Positions 46,109-56,063 are shown, numbered from the stretch's first letter. The stretch is 64,000 nucleotides of DNA from RYN-230 sp963723595 (GCA_963723595.1 CAVRRQ010000002.1:992001-1056000), one strand, 5' to 3'. The notes: generated by a model not told the origin, from the sequence alone. Numbers and translations are program-made.

Positions 46109-47058
46109 CGCGGGGCGGTGCGCCGCAGTTCGGGGGGCGGCGCGAACACGAGGCGCTCTTCGATGGCCTCGACCTCGTCGGCGGTGCCGAAACCGCGCTC
46201 CGCCAGGTACTGCAGCACGCCGGTCACAAGTGCCTCAGGAACAGAGGCACCGCTGGTCAGCCCGACCGTGTGCACCTCGTCCAGCCAGGCCGGGTCGATC
46301 GCCGTGGCGTCCTCGACCAGGTAGGCCGCGGGGGCCCCGGCGTCCATGGCCACCTCGACCAGGCGGACCGAGTTCGACGAGTTCGCCGACCCCACCACGA
46401 TCACCACGTCCGAGTCGGCGGCGATCTTCTTCACCGCGGACTGGCGGTTCTGGGTGGCGTAGCAGATGTCATCACTGGGCGGGTCGGCCAGCATCGGGAA
46501 GCGCTCGCGCAGGGCCGTCACCGTCTGGAGCGTCTCGTCCACAGACAAGGTGGTCTGCGACAGCCAGGCCACTTTGTCCGGGTCGCGGACCTGGACGTCC
46601 GCGCCGCCGTCGGGCCCGTCCACCAGGTGGATGCGGCCGGGGGCCTCCCCGGTGGTGCCGACCACTTCCTCGTGGTTCTCGTGGCCTATGAGAAGGATGT
46701 CGTAATCCTGGGCGGCGAACCGCTTGGCCTCGTTATGCACCTTGGTGACCAGCGGGCAGGTGGCGTCGATGGTCCGCAGGCCGCGGCGCTTCGCCTCCTC
46801 GCGCACCTCGGGGGAAATCCCGTGGGCGGAAAAGACCACCACAGCCCCCTCGGGCACGCCATCGGCCTCGTCGACGAAGATCGCGCCGCGTGCCTCGAGT
46901 TCCCGGACCACGTGGGTGTTGTGGACGATCTGCTTGCGGACGTAAACCGGGGCACCGTAGCGCTCAAGGGCCATTTCGACGGCCTGAACCGCCCGGTCAA
47001 CCCCCGCGCAATAACCGCGGGGCTTAGCGAGCAATACGCGTCGGGTAGTCGCGGTCAT
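46105..47058 (-). CDS. ispH: 4-hydroxy-3-methylbut-2-enyl diphosphate reductase
   Basis: 317 residues from ATG 47058. The three iron-sulfur cysteines are in PRGYCAGVDRAV, TIDATCPLVTKVH and DDICYATQNRQSAV. Substrate-site residues VHNTHVV, FSAHGISPEV, GHENHEEVVGT and VVGSANSSNSVRL are all present. IspH makes IPP and DMAPP, the last step of the MEP pathway. It overlaps the DUF6542-like stop by 4 bp in convergent orientation and is divergent from the lipid-droplet protein gene. Confidence 0.96.
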   Translation of the reverse strand: MTATTRRVLLAKPRGYCAGVDRAVQAVEMALERYGAPVYVRKQIVHNTHVVRELEARGAIFVDEADGVPEGAVVVFSAHGISPEVREEAKRRGLRTIDATCPLVTKVHNEAKRFAAQDYDILLIGHENHEEVVGTTGEAPGRIHLVDGPDGGADVQVRDPDKVAWLSQTTLSVDETLQTVTALRERFPMLADPPSDDICYATQNRQSAVKKIAADSDVVIVVGSANSSNSVRLVEVAMDAGAPAAYLVEDATAIDPAWLDEVHTVGLTSGASVPEALVTGVLQYLAERGFGTADEVEAIEERLVFAPPPELRRTAPR

Positions 47059-47325
47059 GTCCCCTATGGTAGTTGAGCCGGGCGTGCCCGATGCCAGGGC
47101 GCACCCCCGGACCTGAACCGGCGCCCGGCCCACCGATTGCCGCCGCGGAAGCATCAATTGCCCCGGCAGCAGCCCGTGACAGTGTCATGCTCGATCTGAT
47201 ACGACTGTGCCTGTCACGGACCCACGCTGCGCCGCCAGGGTCGGAACGCCCGGCAGGCAGGCGCCGTGGGGCGCGCGGGCCCGGAGGCCCATCACGCCGG
47301 GACAAACCCGAGGAGAACGATCGAG

Positions 47326-48094
47326 ATGCCTTTGCCGCAGGTCAACGACCGCCTCAAGGAAATCCCGGCCCAGGCGCTGCGGACGCTGTTCGCCAGCGTC
47401 GGCCAGCTCCTGCTGGTCGCCGACCGGTTCCGGGCGCGGGCCGCCGAGCAACTCTCCGGCAGCGGCGAGTCCACGGCCACCCGGCCCGCTGATCAGGCGC
47501 CGGCCGAGGCGCCCCCGGTGACGCCCCCCGCACCGCGCACGGCGCCGGACCAGGAGGCTGAAAACGCCCGGTGGCGGTCGCTGGACAAGACCGGGAACGT
47601 CAGGCTGCTCCACGGGGACGACGAGCAGGACCGTGAGGACCTGGCCGGCTTCGTGACCCCGCCCGCCCCCGGGCCTTCCCACTCCGAGCCAGTCACTCCC
47701 CCGACTCCTGAACCGGTTCCCGCGCCCGTGGAGTACACGCCCACCGAGCCGGTGCCGGCCGTACCCAGCCTGGCTGAGCCACAGCCCGCCGACCTGGCCG
47801 TCCCGGACCCGGCCGACCTCGCCGTGCCACAGCGCCGAGCCCGACCCCGCCGTCCCGCGACCCGGTCGGCCGAACCTCGCCGTGCCACAGCCCGCCGACC
47901 CCGCCGTCCCGGACCCGGCCCTGCCCGTCCCCAACTACGGCCAGCTCACGCTGGCGTCGCTGCGGGCCCGGTTGCGGGGGCTGGACCCGGCCGGAGTCCA
48001 GGTCCTGCTCGACTACGAGAAGGCCCACGAGGGCCGGCCAGCCGTGATCACCATGTTCGAGCGCCGTCTCATCAAGCTCAGCGAAGGCAGCTGA
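47326..48094 (+). CDS. Lipid-droplet-associated protein, frame-broken in its linker
   Basis: ATG 47326 follows AGGAG. The N-terminal segment PLPQVNDRLKEIPAQALRTL and RWRSLDKTGNVRLLHG match the protein encoded between ispH and xseA in mycobacteria and streptomycetes (lipid-droplet-associated). A Pro/Glu/Val repeat linker (VPDPADLAVPQ units) follows. At about 47831-47835 one base is out of register; the conserved C-terminal part NYGQLTLASLRARLRGLDPAG to TMFERRLIKL is in the next frame, stop at 48094. About 255 residues when joined. Confidence 0.8.
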
Positions 48095-48145
48095 GGCAGT
48101 CCGGTCCTGGCCGTAGCCAGCCGGAATCCGCCGCAGCCCACTGTC

Positions 48146-49351
48146 ATGGCCCTCGACACCTCACCCGAAGCACCGGTCCCGGTGCGCACCATCCTGCGGC
48201 TGACCAGCGAGTGGATCAGCCGTCTGGGCCGGGTCTGGGTCGAAGGCCAGATCGCCGAGCTGACCCGGCGTGGCAGCACGGTCTTCCTGACCCTGCGCGA
48301 TCCGGTGGCGGCGGTCTCGGTACGGGTCATCTGCCCGCGCACGGTGCTGGACGCCACCGAGCCGCCCCCCGCTGAGGGAGCGCGGGTGCTGGTCTGGGCG
48401 AAACCCGACTTCAACACCAACCGGGGCTCTTTCTCCCTTTCCGCCACCGAAATCCGCGCCGTCGGCATCGGCGAGCTGCTGGCCCGGCTGGAACGGCTCC
48501 GCCGGTCCCTGGCCGCGGAAGGGCTGTTCGCGAGCGAGCGCAAGCGCCCGCTGCCGTTCCTGCCCGGGAAGATCGGCCTGATCTGCGGGCGTGACTCGGC
48601 GGCAGAAAAGGACGTGCTGCGCAATTCCGCCCATCGGTGGCCCGCCGTCCAGTTCCGGGTGGAACCGGTGGCCGTCCAGGGAGCGTACGCGGTGGGCGAG
48701 ATCGTGGACGCCCTGCACCGGCTGGACGCCGACCCCTCGGTGGACGTGATCGTCATCACCCGGGGCGGCGGCTCGATCGAGGACCTGCTGCCGTTCTCCG
48801 ACGAGGACCTGATCCGGGCCGTGGCGGCGGCGAAGTCCCCGGTGGTCAGCGCGATCGGGCATGAGCAGGACACACCCTTGCTCGACCTGGTCGCGGACGT
48901 GCGTGCGTCCACGCCCACCGACGCCGCGCGGCGCATCGTGCCGGACGTGAGCGAGCAACTCGCGCTCATCAGCCAGTTGCGCGGCCGGGCCCGCCGCTGC
49001 CTCACCGGCCGGATGGAACGCGAGACCGCGTGGCTGGCCGGCCTGCGCTCCCGCCCCGCCCTCGCCTCGCCCGTCCGGGAGATCGAGCGCCGCCAGGAAC
49101 TGATCACCGGGCTCACCGAGCGGGCCCGGCGGCGGCTGTCCGCCTCGCTGGACCGGGCCGGGGACGACGTGTCCCACGTCCGGGCCCGGCTGCTGGCCCT
49201 GTCCCCCGCCACCACCCTGAGCCGCGGCTACGCCATCGTGCAGCGCCCGGACGGGAGCGTGGTGCGCTCGGCCGCGGAGGTACCGCCTGGGGAGCGGCTC
49301 ACCCTGCGCTTCGCCGACGACCAGCTCACCGCGGTGTCCGAAGACCAGTAG
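48146..49351 (+). CDS. xseA: Exodeoxyribonuclease VII large subunit
   Basis: 401 residues. OB-fold N-terminus (about 14-110) with WVEGQIAELTRRGSTVFLTLRD, then the catalytic domain: KIGLICGRDSAAEKDVL, DVIVITRGGGSIEDLLPFSDE, SAIGHEQDTPLLDLVADVRASTPTDAA, and an Arg-rich coiled segment ending LSRGYAIVQRPDGSVV. The enzyme degrades single-stranded DNA with XseB. Unusually, the only xseB in view lies 3.9 kb away on the opposite strand. Confidence 0.95.
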   Translation: MALDTSPEAPVPVRTILRLTSEWISRLGRVWVEGQIAELTRRGSTVFLTLRDPVAAVSVRVICPRTVLDATEPPPAEGARVLVWAKPDFNTNRGSFSLSATEIRAVGIGELLARLERLRRSLAAEGLFASERKRPLPFLPGKIGLICGRDSAAEKDVLRNSAHRWPAVQFRVEPVAVQGAYAVGEIVDALHRLDADPSVDVIVITRGGGSIEDLLPFSDEDLIRAVAAAKSPVVSAIGHEQDTPLLDLVADVRASTPTDAARRIVPDVSEQLALISQLRGRARRCLTGRMERETAWLAGLRSRPALASPVREIERRQELITGLTERARRRLSASLDRAGDDVSHVRARLLALSPATTLSRGYAIVQRPDGSVVRSAAEVPPGERLTLRFADDQLTAVSEDQ

Positions 49352-49523
49352 CCGCTCCCCCGTCCGGGCCGGCCGGCGCCGCCGGGCGGGCCCTGCCGCC
49401 GGGCCGACGGATCACTCCCGCCCGCCAAATCTGTTCCCTCCCTATTACCTGCGAGGGCGTTTCTTCCTGCATTGAACGGGCGAGAATTCTGAACATTGCT
49501 GTTGAGCCGGGGGGATCAGCGCA

Positions 49524-51556
49524 GTGACGACACATGCCATGAAAGGCACGACAACAGACCGTACCGCCATACGACGGCCGGGCCTGGATGGATTGCGCGG
49601 TCTCGCCGTTATCGCGGTTATTGCCTTTCATGAACAGTTGTCCGCATTTCCCGGGGGATTCCTCGGGGTCAACGTCTTCTTCGTGCTCAGCGGCTACCTG
49701 ATCACGGACCTGCTGACCGCCCAGTGGAACCAGCACGGGCGGCTGGACCTGCGCGGGTTCTGGGCCCGGCGGGCTCGCCGGCTGCTGCCCGCCCTGGCGG
49801 TCCTGCTCGTCGTGGTGACCGCCGCCACGGCCGTGATCGAGCCGGCCCAGCTGGCCGCGCTGCGGTCGGCGCTGCTCGCCGCCGTCACCTACTCCAGCAA
49901 CTGGTGGCAGGCGCTGGCCCACCATTCCTATTTCGCGCAGTTCGGGCCGCCGCCACCGCTCCAGCACCTGTGGTCACTGGCCATCGAGGAGCAGTTCTAC
50001 CTGGTGTGGCCGCTGCTCCTGATCGTGATCCTCAAGACCTGCCGGTCCCGCCACCTCCGGGCCGGCCTGGCCTGGTCCGGCGCGGCCCTGTCCGCCCTGG
50101 CCATGGCCCTGGTCTACGTGCCAGGCACGGACCCGTCCCGGGTCTACTACGGCACCGACACGCACGCGTCGGCCCTGTTCATCGGGGCGGCGCTGGCGCT
50201 CACCTGGCCGCTGCGCCGGCTGGGGCCGCTGGGCGTGCTGGAAACAGGGGCCGGCTGGACACACGGGGCGGTGACCGGACCCGGATTCCCGATGCGCTCG
50301 GCCTGGCCGGGATCGCCGTGCTGGCCTGGGCCATGGGCCACTTCGCCGGGACGGACCGGGTGCTCTACCCGGCCGGGCTGCTGGTCGCGGCGCTGGCGGC
50401 CGGCGGTGTGGTGCTGGCCGCGGCGAGCCCGGGCCTGGTCAGCTGGGCCCTCGGCCGGTCCGCGCTGCGCTGGATCGGCATCAGGTCCTACGGGATCTAC
50501 CTGTGGCACTGGCCCGTCATCGCGCTGGCCGATGCGGCGTTCGCGCAGCAGCGCCCGGCGGACTGGATCTGGCTGCCCGAAGCGGCGCTCTCCGTCGGCC
50601 TCGCCGCCGCCTCCTGGCGCTGGGTCGAGGAACCCATCATCCGCCACGGGTTCCGGGCCACGGTCCGGGCCCGGGGCCGGATGGTCCTCGGCTCGCTGGC
50701 CGGGGCGCACCGCTCGCCAGCGCGGGTGGTCCCCGCGCTCGCCGCGGTGGCCGCCCTGGTGGTGGCGGGAGCCGCCGGCTACGGGGTGCTGCACGCGCAC
50801 TCGTCAACCGGGCTGGCCGAGCAGATCAGCGAGGGGGTCAAGGTCAGCCAGCAGGACCCGGCCAGCCGGGCGCCCCTGACGCCCACGGCCAGGCCAGCGG
50901 TCAGCGCGCTGACCGGCTCCTCCCCCGGTGCCGCGATCACCCCGGCCGGCCCGGCCGCCAGTCCCTCGGCCAGCCCTTCCGTGGTCACGGCGGCCGCTCC
51001 GTCCCGGGTGACCGGCTCCGGCGTGTTCGCGGTCGGCGACTCGGTCTTGCTCGCCTCGGCGGTCCAGCTCACCGCCGCGCTGCCGGGCATCTCCATCAAC
51101 GCGCAGGTCAGCCGCCAGGTCAGCGCGGGCCTGGCGATCGTCGCGCGGCTCGCGGCGGCGGGGAGGCTCCGCCCGGTCGTGGTGTTCGCGCTCGGCACCA
51201 ACGGCACCTTCACCTCCCAGCAGATGCGCCAGCTGATCCGCGCCGTCGGCCCGCACCGGGACCTGGTGCTGGTCAACACCTACGAGGCGCGGCCCTGGGA
51301 GGCGGGCGTGAACCGGGTCATCGCCGCCGCGGGCCGCCGGTACGCCAACGTGGTCATGGCCAACTGGTTCGCGACCATCGAGCACCGGACCAGCCTGCTG
51401 TGGCCAGACGAGGTGCACCCGCAGCCCAGCGGGGCCCGGCTCTACGCGCGGATGGTCGCCTCGGCGGTCCGGGCCGTCCGGACGGCGGCCGCCGCCGGGA
51501 CATCGGCAGGCTCCGGGCTGCCGCCGACCGCGCACCGGGTCGCACCCCTGGGCTGA
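49524..51556 (+). CDS. OatA-like acyltransferase (AT3 plus SGNH domains), frame-broken
   Basis: From GTG 49524. The AT3 domain starts LDGLRGLAVIAVIAFHE, with RRARRLLPALAVLL and LWSLAIEEQFYLVWPLLL, about ten helices in all. Near 50285-50292 the frame changes; the continuation PDALGLAGIAVLAWAMG includes SYGIYLWHWPVIALAD and WRWVEEPIIRHG. An external SGNH-like domain follows (FAVGDSVLLASAV with the nucleophile region GDS, FALGTNGTF, and WPDEVHPQPSGARLY carrying the DxxH pair). Such proteins O-acetylate cell-wall or exopolysaccharide sugars. Joined length about 677 residues. Confidence 0.85.
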
Positions 51557-51726
51557 TCACCGGCGCTGGGCCGGGGCCAGTCGCGCGCCCTCCCGCTCCC
51601 CCGCGCCTGGCTGACCGTGATCATGGGATCGCCGCGCAGTCCCGATGGCCTTCTTGACGGAACCTTGATTGCCTAGTCACAAGCGGTGGCGCCGCTGGGT
51701 CCCAGGGTGGGTGCTGACTGTGCGGG

Positions 51727-51978
51727 TCATCGTGTTCCCCCGGCCTGGCTGGCTTCGGTCAGAGTGGCGAGCAGTTCGCGTAAGTCAGGGGTGATCGCGG
51801 TGTGCGGATGGGCGGCGGGGTCAAGGGACCGGGCGACGTAGACGGTGCGGCCTGGGAGGATCTCGCGCCAGATCCTGTGGCGGGGGAAGTCGCGCTGCAT
51901 CTTCATCAGGGTCTCGTCGTCCGGCGCTCCGGGGGGATCGGGGTTAGGGGTGCTGGATGACTGGTGATGGTCGCTCAT
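51727..51978 (-). CDS. Small conserved-looking hypothetical protein next to a mini-GntR regulator
   Basis: 83 residues. Disordered N-terminus, then a compact region MQRDFPRHRIWREILPGRTVYVAR and a C-terminal helix LRELLATLTEASQA. Proteins of this shape occur beside short GntR-type regulators in streptomycete accessory DNA, but I do not know a function. Divergent from the GntR gene across a 57-bp region with 9-bp tandem repeats. Base composition is lower in GC than surrounding core genes. Confidence 0.65.
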   Translation of the reverse strand: MSDHHQSSSTPNPDPPGAPDDETLMKMQRDFPRHRIWREILPGRTVYVARSLDPAAHPHTAITPDLRELLATLTEASQAGGTR

Positions 51979-51993
51979 ATGTGCATGCTATAG

Positions 51994-52020
51994 CAGCTAT
52001 GCCAGCTATGGCAGCCATGA
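51994..52020. promoter_or_regulatory. Three tandem 9-bp repeats in a divergent promoter region
   Basis: CAGCTATGC (51994-52002), CAGCTATGG (52003-52011) and CAGCCATGA (52012-52020) are head-to-tail in the 57 bp between the two divergent genes. Their near-helical period and location suggest binding sites for the adjacent regulator. Confidence 0.6.
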
Positions 52021-52035
52021 GTTGGCTAACCTGCC

Positions 52036-52311
52036 ATGACCAGCACGGTTACCTTGATCAGCATGGGACGGTATGTCATCGACGTGCACGCTCCGGAGCC
52101 GAGCTACCTGCAGCTCGCTTCGCAGTTGCGCGCCCGGATCGCCTCCGGGGAGATCGGGCCGCGTGAGGCGCTGCCCTCGATCACGTACCTGACCGGTGAG
52201 ACTGGGCTGGCTGTCGGGACCGTCCGTAAGGCCGTTGGCGTCCTGGTCGACGAAGGGCTCGCGTACACGGTGCCCGGACGCGGCACCTTCGCCAGCCCGC
52301 GCAAGAGCTGA
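52036..52311 (+). CDS. Minimal GntR-family regulator, DNA-binding domain only
   Basis: 91 residues; ATG 52036 or ATG 52063 (GRYVIDVHAPEPSYLQLA). It is a complete GntR winged helix: PSYLQLASQLRARIASGEI, ITYLTGETGLAVGTVRKAVGVL, EGLAYTVPGRGTFAS. No effector-binding domain follows, so it probably responds through another partner or acts constitutively. Such short GntR proteins are common in actinobacterial plasmids and integrative elements. A hairpin terminator follows. Confidence 0.85.
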   Translation: MTSTVTLISMGRYVIDVHAPEPSYLQLASQLRARIASGEIGPREALPSITYLTGETGLAVGTVRKAVGVLVDEGLAYTVPGRGTFASPRKS

Positions 52312-52404
52312 CCAAGCGGATCCGCGCCCGCGCCACGCCATAGTTTCGGCCTACGCCATCGGTTGTTCCGCCTCAGCCATGCCGTGCATTTGCCACGGTG
52401 GTCC

Positions 52405-52423
52405 GGGCCCGCGAAGCGGGCCC
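52405..52423. terminator. Hairpin between convergent genes
   Basis: GGGCCCGC, loop GAA, GCGGGCCC, then TT. A perfect 8-bp stem about 95 bp after the GntR stop and before the convergent membrane-protein gene, so it can serve both. Confidence 0.6.
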
Positions 52424-52444
52424 TTGGGTGGGCCCGGAGGGGTG

Positions 52445-52801
52445 TCAGGAAGGGGGGTGCGGGGGGGAAACCTGAGGCGGGGCCTGGAGGGTGCGGCCTG
52501 CGAGGACTCGTCGTGCTGCCTGGATCTTGTGGCGGCGCTGCAGGGTGAAGATGGCCCATACGGGGATGAGGATGAGGGTGCTGAAGACCAGGGAGTAGAT
52601 GGTCAGGGTGACGAATGCCCAGAAGGCCAGGAGCAGGAGGCCGGTGCCGGCGTAGATCGCGGCGCGTTTCCAGCTGGTGCTAGGGGAGTCTGCTGCCAGC
52701 GGCATGATCATCTTGTAGGAGCCGATGAAGGAAACGGGTGTCTGCAGGTTCTTTCTGGCCAGGTGCTCTTGCTCCACTTCGTAGGCTTGCGCGATTGCCA
52801 T
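52445..52801 (-). CDS. Small two-helix membrane protein, unknown function
   Basis: 118 residues from ATG 52801. Soluble N-terminus with VEQEHLARKNLQTPVSFIGSYK, then two helices (AAIYAGTGLLLLAFWAFVTL and YSLVFSTLILIPVWAIF) and a basic tail. I recognise no family. It belongs to the accessory patch with the mini-GntR gene; lower GC than core genes. Confidence 0.65.
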   Translation of the reverse strand: MAIAQAYEVEQEHLARKNLQTPVSFIGSYKMIMPLAADSPSTSWKRAAIYAGTGLLLLAFWAFVTLTIYSLVFSTLILIPVWAIFTLQRRHKIQAARRVLAGRTLQAPPQVSPPHPPS

Positions 52802-53204
52802 GTCGATCCCCGTGTGTGTTGATCTGATTACCTTACGTTATTGCCCTCTTTGCCTGGCAAGTGGCGATCGGCCCAGCAGCGGGACTCGTCTGGGCCTGCC
52901 TCCGGGTGGCGGGGTTGGTGCGGCGGCAGCAGTCCCTCGTGTTCGGGCCGCTCGGATTTTCTCCCTGCGCGGCCCTACGGGTAGGGGTTGTGAGGCTGCT
53001 GAACCTCCGAGCTGGGCCGTCCACTCGATGACCAGTTGGCGGCCGCCCTGGTCAGGCTGACGTTCGGGCTTCCCCGGTGTCGTTCTGGCGACACCAATCC
53101 CATGATCACGGGGCTGAGGTCCAAGCCCGCAAGGCTGGTGTGGACCCTGAGATGCCGGGCGGGCCCGGGTGACCGGCGGGGGATGGTTTTCGTTGCGGAG
53201 AATT
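52802..53204. other. Non-coding gap between accessory patch and xseB
   Basis: About 400 bases without a supported gene. Visible structures are short dyads only: CCCTAC-GG-GTAGGG near 52972 and GGTCCA with TGGACC arms around 53129-53157. No tRNA or direct-repeat attachment site was found. It lies downstream of xseB, so a terminator may be here, and it may mark the join of an insertion or inversion. Confidence 0.5.
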
Positions 53205-53489
53205 TTAAAACGGTGCGGCCGGATCGGCGGACTCCGGTGCGCGGGCGGCCATCGCGGCGGCGAGGCGGGCGCGGGCGCCCTCCAGCCACTGCTCGCAGAT
53301 CCCGGCCAGCCGCTCGCCGCGTTCCCACAGGTCCAGCGACTGCTCCAGGGTCAGGCCCCCGCCCTCCAGGCGGCGGACCACCTCGGTGAGCTGGTCGCGG
53401 GCCTGCTCGTAGCTCAGTGCGGCGGCCGGGCCGCCATCCGCGGCCGGCTGCGCTCCGCCGTTCCCGGCCGGCTTTGCCTCGGCGCTCAC
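53205..53489 (-). CDS. xseB: Exodeoxyribonuclease VII small subunit
   Basis: 94 residues. An Ala/Gly-rich leader of about 25 residues precedes the standard fold LSYEQARDQLTEVVRRLEGG and LTLEQSLDLWERGERLAGIC. XseB forms a helical hairpin that coats the XseA coiled coil. In most actinobacteria xseB directly follows xseA; here it is inverted and 3.9 kb away, next to the tetR gene, which ends 22 bp upstream in the same direction. Confidence 0.92.
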   Translation of the reverse strand: MSAEAKPAGNGGAQPAADGGPAAALSYEQARDQLTEVVRRLEGGGLTLEQSLDLWERGERLAGICEQWLEGARARLAAAMAARAPESADPAAPF

Positions 53490-53510
53490 GGCATCAACGT
53501 AGCCGGCTGG

Positions 53511-54125
53511 TCACGCCCGGACCCGGGGACTGACCGCGGACAGGACATCGAGTACGCCGCCGGCCAGCCGCCGGGCGTGGGCGGCGTCCTCGTCCAGCGA
53601 CACCTCCGCCACCGCGAGCATGAGGGCGCCGGTCATCACCACCGCCACCGCCTCGTCCATCGGCTCGGCGCTGCGGGCGAAGAAGTCGGCGTTCCGGCTG
53701 GCCCACTCGCCCAGCCGCTGCCGCATGACCAGGTCGAACCCGGGCGGGGCGTCCCCCGAGACGAACAGCCGGGACAGCTCGCGTTCCTCCAGGCAGCCGT
53801 CGAGATAGGCGCGGGCCGCGGCGAGGAACAGCTGCCGTGGCTCGCTGACGTGCTCCTCGCGGGCGCCCCGGGCCGCCTGGCGCGCCCGCCAGGCCTGGCC
53901 CTGGTGGAACTCCTCGAACAGCGTGACGTACAGGTCGGCCTTGCCGGTGAAGTGGTGGTAGAGGCTGCCCACGCTGGCGCCAGCCCGGGCGACGATCTCG
54001 GTCACGCCGGCCTGCGCGTAGCCCACCGAGATGAACACCTCGCGGGCGGCGGCCAGCAGGGCAGCCCTGGTGGCCGCGCCGCGGTCGGCGGACCGCACGG
54101 TAGGCTGCGGAACATCTGTTGTCAT
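53511..54125 (-). CDS. TetR-family transcriptional regulator
   Basis: 204 residues from ATG 54125 (MTTDVPQPTVR); the open frame extends 27 codons further. The N-terminal helix-turn-helix is ATRAALLAAAREVFISVGYA then VTEIVARAGASVGSLYHHF and the linking TGKADLYVTLFEEF. The ligand-binding half is helical and variable. Divergent from glpX with a gap of about 200 bp, so it might control itself or glpX, though no clear dyad is visible. Confidence 0.9.
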   Translation of the reverse strand: MTTDVPQPTVRSADRGAATRAALLAAAREVFISVGYAQAGVTEIVARAGASVGSLYHHFTGKADLYVTLFEEFHQGQAWRARQAARGAREEHVSEPRQLFLAAARAYLDGCLEERELSRLFVSGDAPPGFDLVMRQRLGEWASRNADFFARSAEPMDEAVAVVMTGALMLAVAEVSLDEDAAHARRLAGGVLDVLSAVSPRVRA

Positions 54126-54325
54126 ACGCCTGTCACCGCCTACGCAGTGCTCCCCACGGTTGGGCTCCCCACGTCTGGCGCCAGGGTGTGCCGCCCTAGC
54201 CGACAAGGCTACGCCCGCGGGTCAGGTCCCCGGGATGGCGGCGTGACCGCACCGGGGACGGCCGGGACCACGGGGAGCACGGGCGCACCGGGAAGCACGG
54301 CCACACAGGGAAGGCGGTCTCTGCG

Positions 54326-55385
54326 ATGACCGAGAACGAGGCAGCGGCGCCAGCAGAGCCCCGGGCTGACCGACCTGACCGCCGAGCCGGAGACCCACGC
54401 GCCGGACCGGAACCTGGCCCTGGAGCTGGCCCGGGTCACCGAGGCAGGAGCGATGGCCGCGGCCCGCTGGGTCGGCCGCGGCGACAAGAACGGCGCCGAC
54501 GGCGCGGCGGTGCACGCGATGCGGGCCCTGATCAACACGGTGTCCATGAACGGCGTGGTGGTCATCGGCGAGGGCGAGAAAGACAAGGCGCCCATGCTCT
54601 TCAACGGCGAGCAGGTCGGTGACGGCACCGGCCCGGCGTGCGACGTGGCCGTGGACCCCATCGACGGGACCCGGCTCACCGCCAACGGCATGCCCGATGC
54701 GATCGCCGTGCTGGCGGTCAGCGCGCGCGGGTCCATGTACGACCCGTCCGCGGTGTTCTACATGTCCAAGCTGGTCACCGGGCCGGCCGCGGCCAGCATG
54801 GTCGACATCGAGGCCCCGGCCGCGCACAACATCGCCGCCGTGGCCCGGGCCAAGGGCTGCTCCTCCTCGGACGTGACCGTGGTCATCCTGGACCGGCCGC
54901 GGCACGAGCGGCTCATCGCCGAGGTCCGGGAGGCCGGGGCGCGGATCAAGCTGATCACCGACGGCGACGTGGCGGGCTCGATCATGGCGGCGCGGGACGG
55001 CACCGGCGTGGACCTGCTGCTGGGGGTGGGCGGCACGCCGGAGGGGATCATCACCGCGTGCGCGATCAAGTGCCTCGGCGGCGTCATCCAGGCCCGGCTC
55101 GCGCCCCGCGACGATGCCGAGCGGGAGAAGGCCCTGGCCGCCGGCCACGACCTCAGCCACGTGCTGACCACCGACGACCTCGTCACGTCGGAGGACGCAT
55201 TCTTCGCGGCCACCGGGATCACCGACGGCGAGCTGATGGCGGGCGTCCGGTACCGGGCGGGCGGGGCGGCCACCCACTCGCTGGTGATGCGGGCCCGGTC
55301 CGGCACCATCCGGAACATCCACAGCGAGCACCAGCTCTGGAAGCTGCGGGCCTACAGCTCGATCAACTTCGACAGCCCCTGCTAA
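54326..55385 (+). CDS. glpX: Class II fructose-1,6-bisphosphatase, N-terminal frame break
   Basis: ATG 54326 opens a leader; at about 54360-54368 (CCCCGGG) one base is surplus. The other frame then gives LTDLTAEPETHAPDRNLALELARVTEAGAM, matching GlpX N-termini, and has no start codon before ATG 54453. The core has GRGDKNGADGAAVHAMR, the metal/phosphate motif IGEGEKDKAPMLFNGE, VAVDPIDGTRLTANG and LLLGVGGTPEGIITACAIK. The enzyme makes fructose-6-phosphate in gluconeogenesis. About 351 residues when repaired. Confidence 0.9.
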
Positions 55386-55475
55386 CGCGGGGCTACCCGC
55401 GGGCCAGCAGCGCCGCGATGCGCCCGTCCACGAGCCGGGGATGGCGGCCAGCGAGACCGCGGCGGGCGTGGATAG

Positions 55476-56063
55476 CTAGCGGGGGCGGCGGGTGAACAGG
55501 CCGCCCCGGCGCGGCCGGGGGGTCCGGACGTTGATGCGTCCCAGCACGGTCAGCGTGTGCAGCTCGATGACCGCGGTCCCGGGCGCGACCAGCGGTACCG
55601 GCCGGGGGTCCGGCCGGGCCCCCGGCAGCGCCGAGGACATGGGGCGGGTGACGACCGTGACCCCGGGCGGCACCAGCAGGTGCACCTGGCCGCCGATCGC
55701 GCTGGCGTACATCACGGTGCGCTGCCCCTGCAGCAGCGCCTCCCGCAGGTCCAGCACGACCTGGCCGCCGATGGCCGTCACCACCAGCCGGTCCGGGACG
55801 ACCCACCGGCCGGCCCGCCGCTCGGTCGCGAAGAAGGCCGTCACCGCCCGCGAGCTGTCCAGCCGCAGTGGCTGGGCCCCGGGCAGTGCCAGGTCATCGG
55901 TCAGCCCGGCCAGGTCACCCAGAGTCCGCGCGGTATAGGCCCGCTGCACCCGGTGGGCGTGCTCCTCCAGCGTGATCCGCCCGTCCCCGGCCGCCTCGGC
56001 GAGCAGGGTCACCACCCGCTCCCGGTCAGCGTCCGAGGCGCGCAGGTCACGCGGGCTAGGCAC
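55476..56063 (-). CDS. DUF1707 SHOCT-like protein with LiaF-type C-terminal domain
   Basis: 195 residues. The N-terminus has the DUF1707 motif LRASDADRERVVTLLAEAAGDGRITLEEHAHRV (first 20: LRASDADRERVVTLLAEAAG), ending LTDDLALP. A beta-rich C-terminal domain follows (VTAIGGQVVLDLREALL, VHLLVPPGVTVV) resembling cell-envelope-stress LiaF proteins, and the last residues are basic. No membrane helix is visible. Such proteins are frequent in actinomycetes and poorly characterised. Convergent with glpX. Confidence 0.85.
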   Translation of the reverse strand: MPSPRDLRASDADRERVVTLLAEAAGDGRITLEEHAHRVQRAYTARTLGDLAGLTDDLALPGAQPLRLDSSRAVTAFFATERRAGRWVVPDRLVVTAIGGQVVLDLREALLQGQRTVMYASAIGGQVHLLVPPGVTVVTRPMSSALPGARPDPRPVPLVAPGTAVIELHTLTVLGRINVRTPRPRRGGLFTRRPR

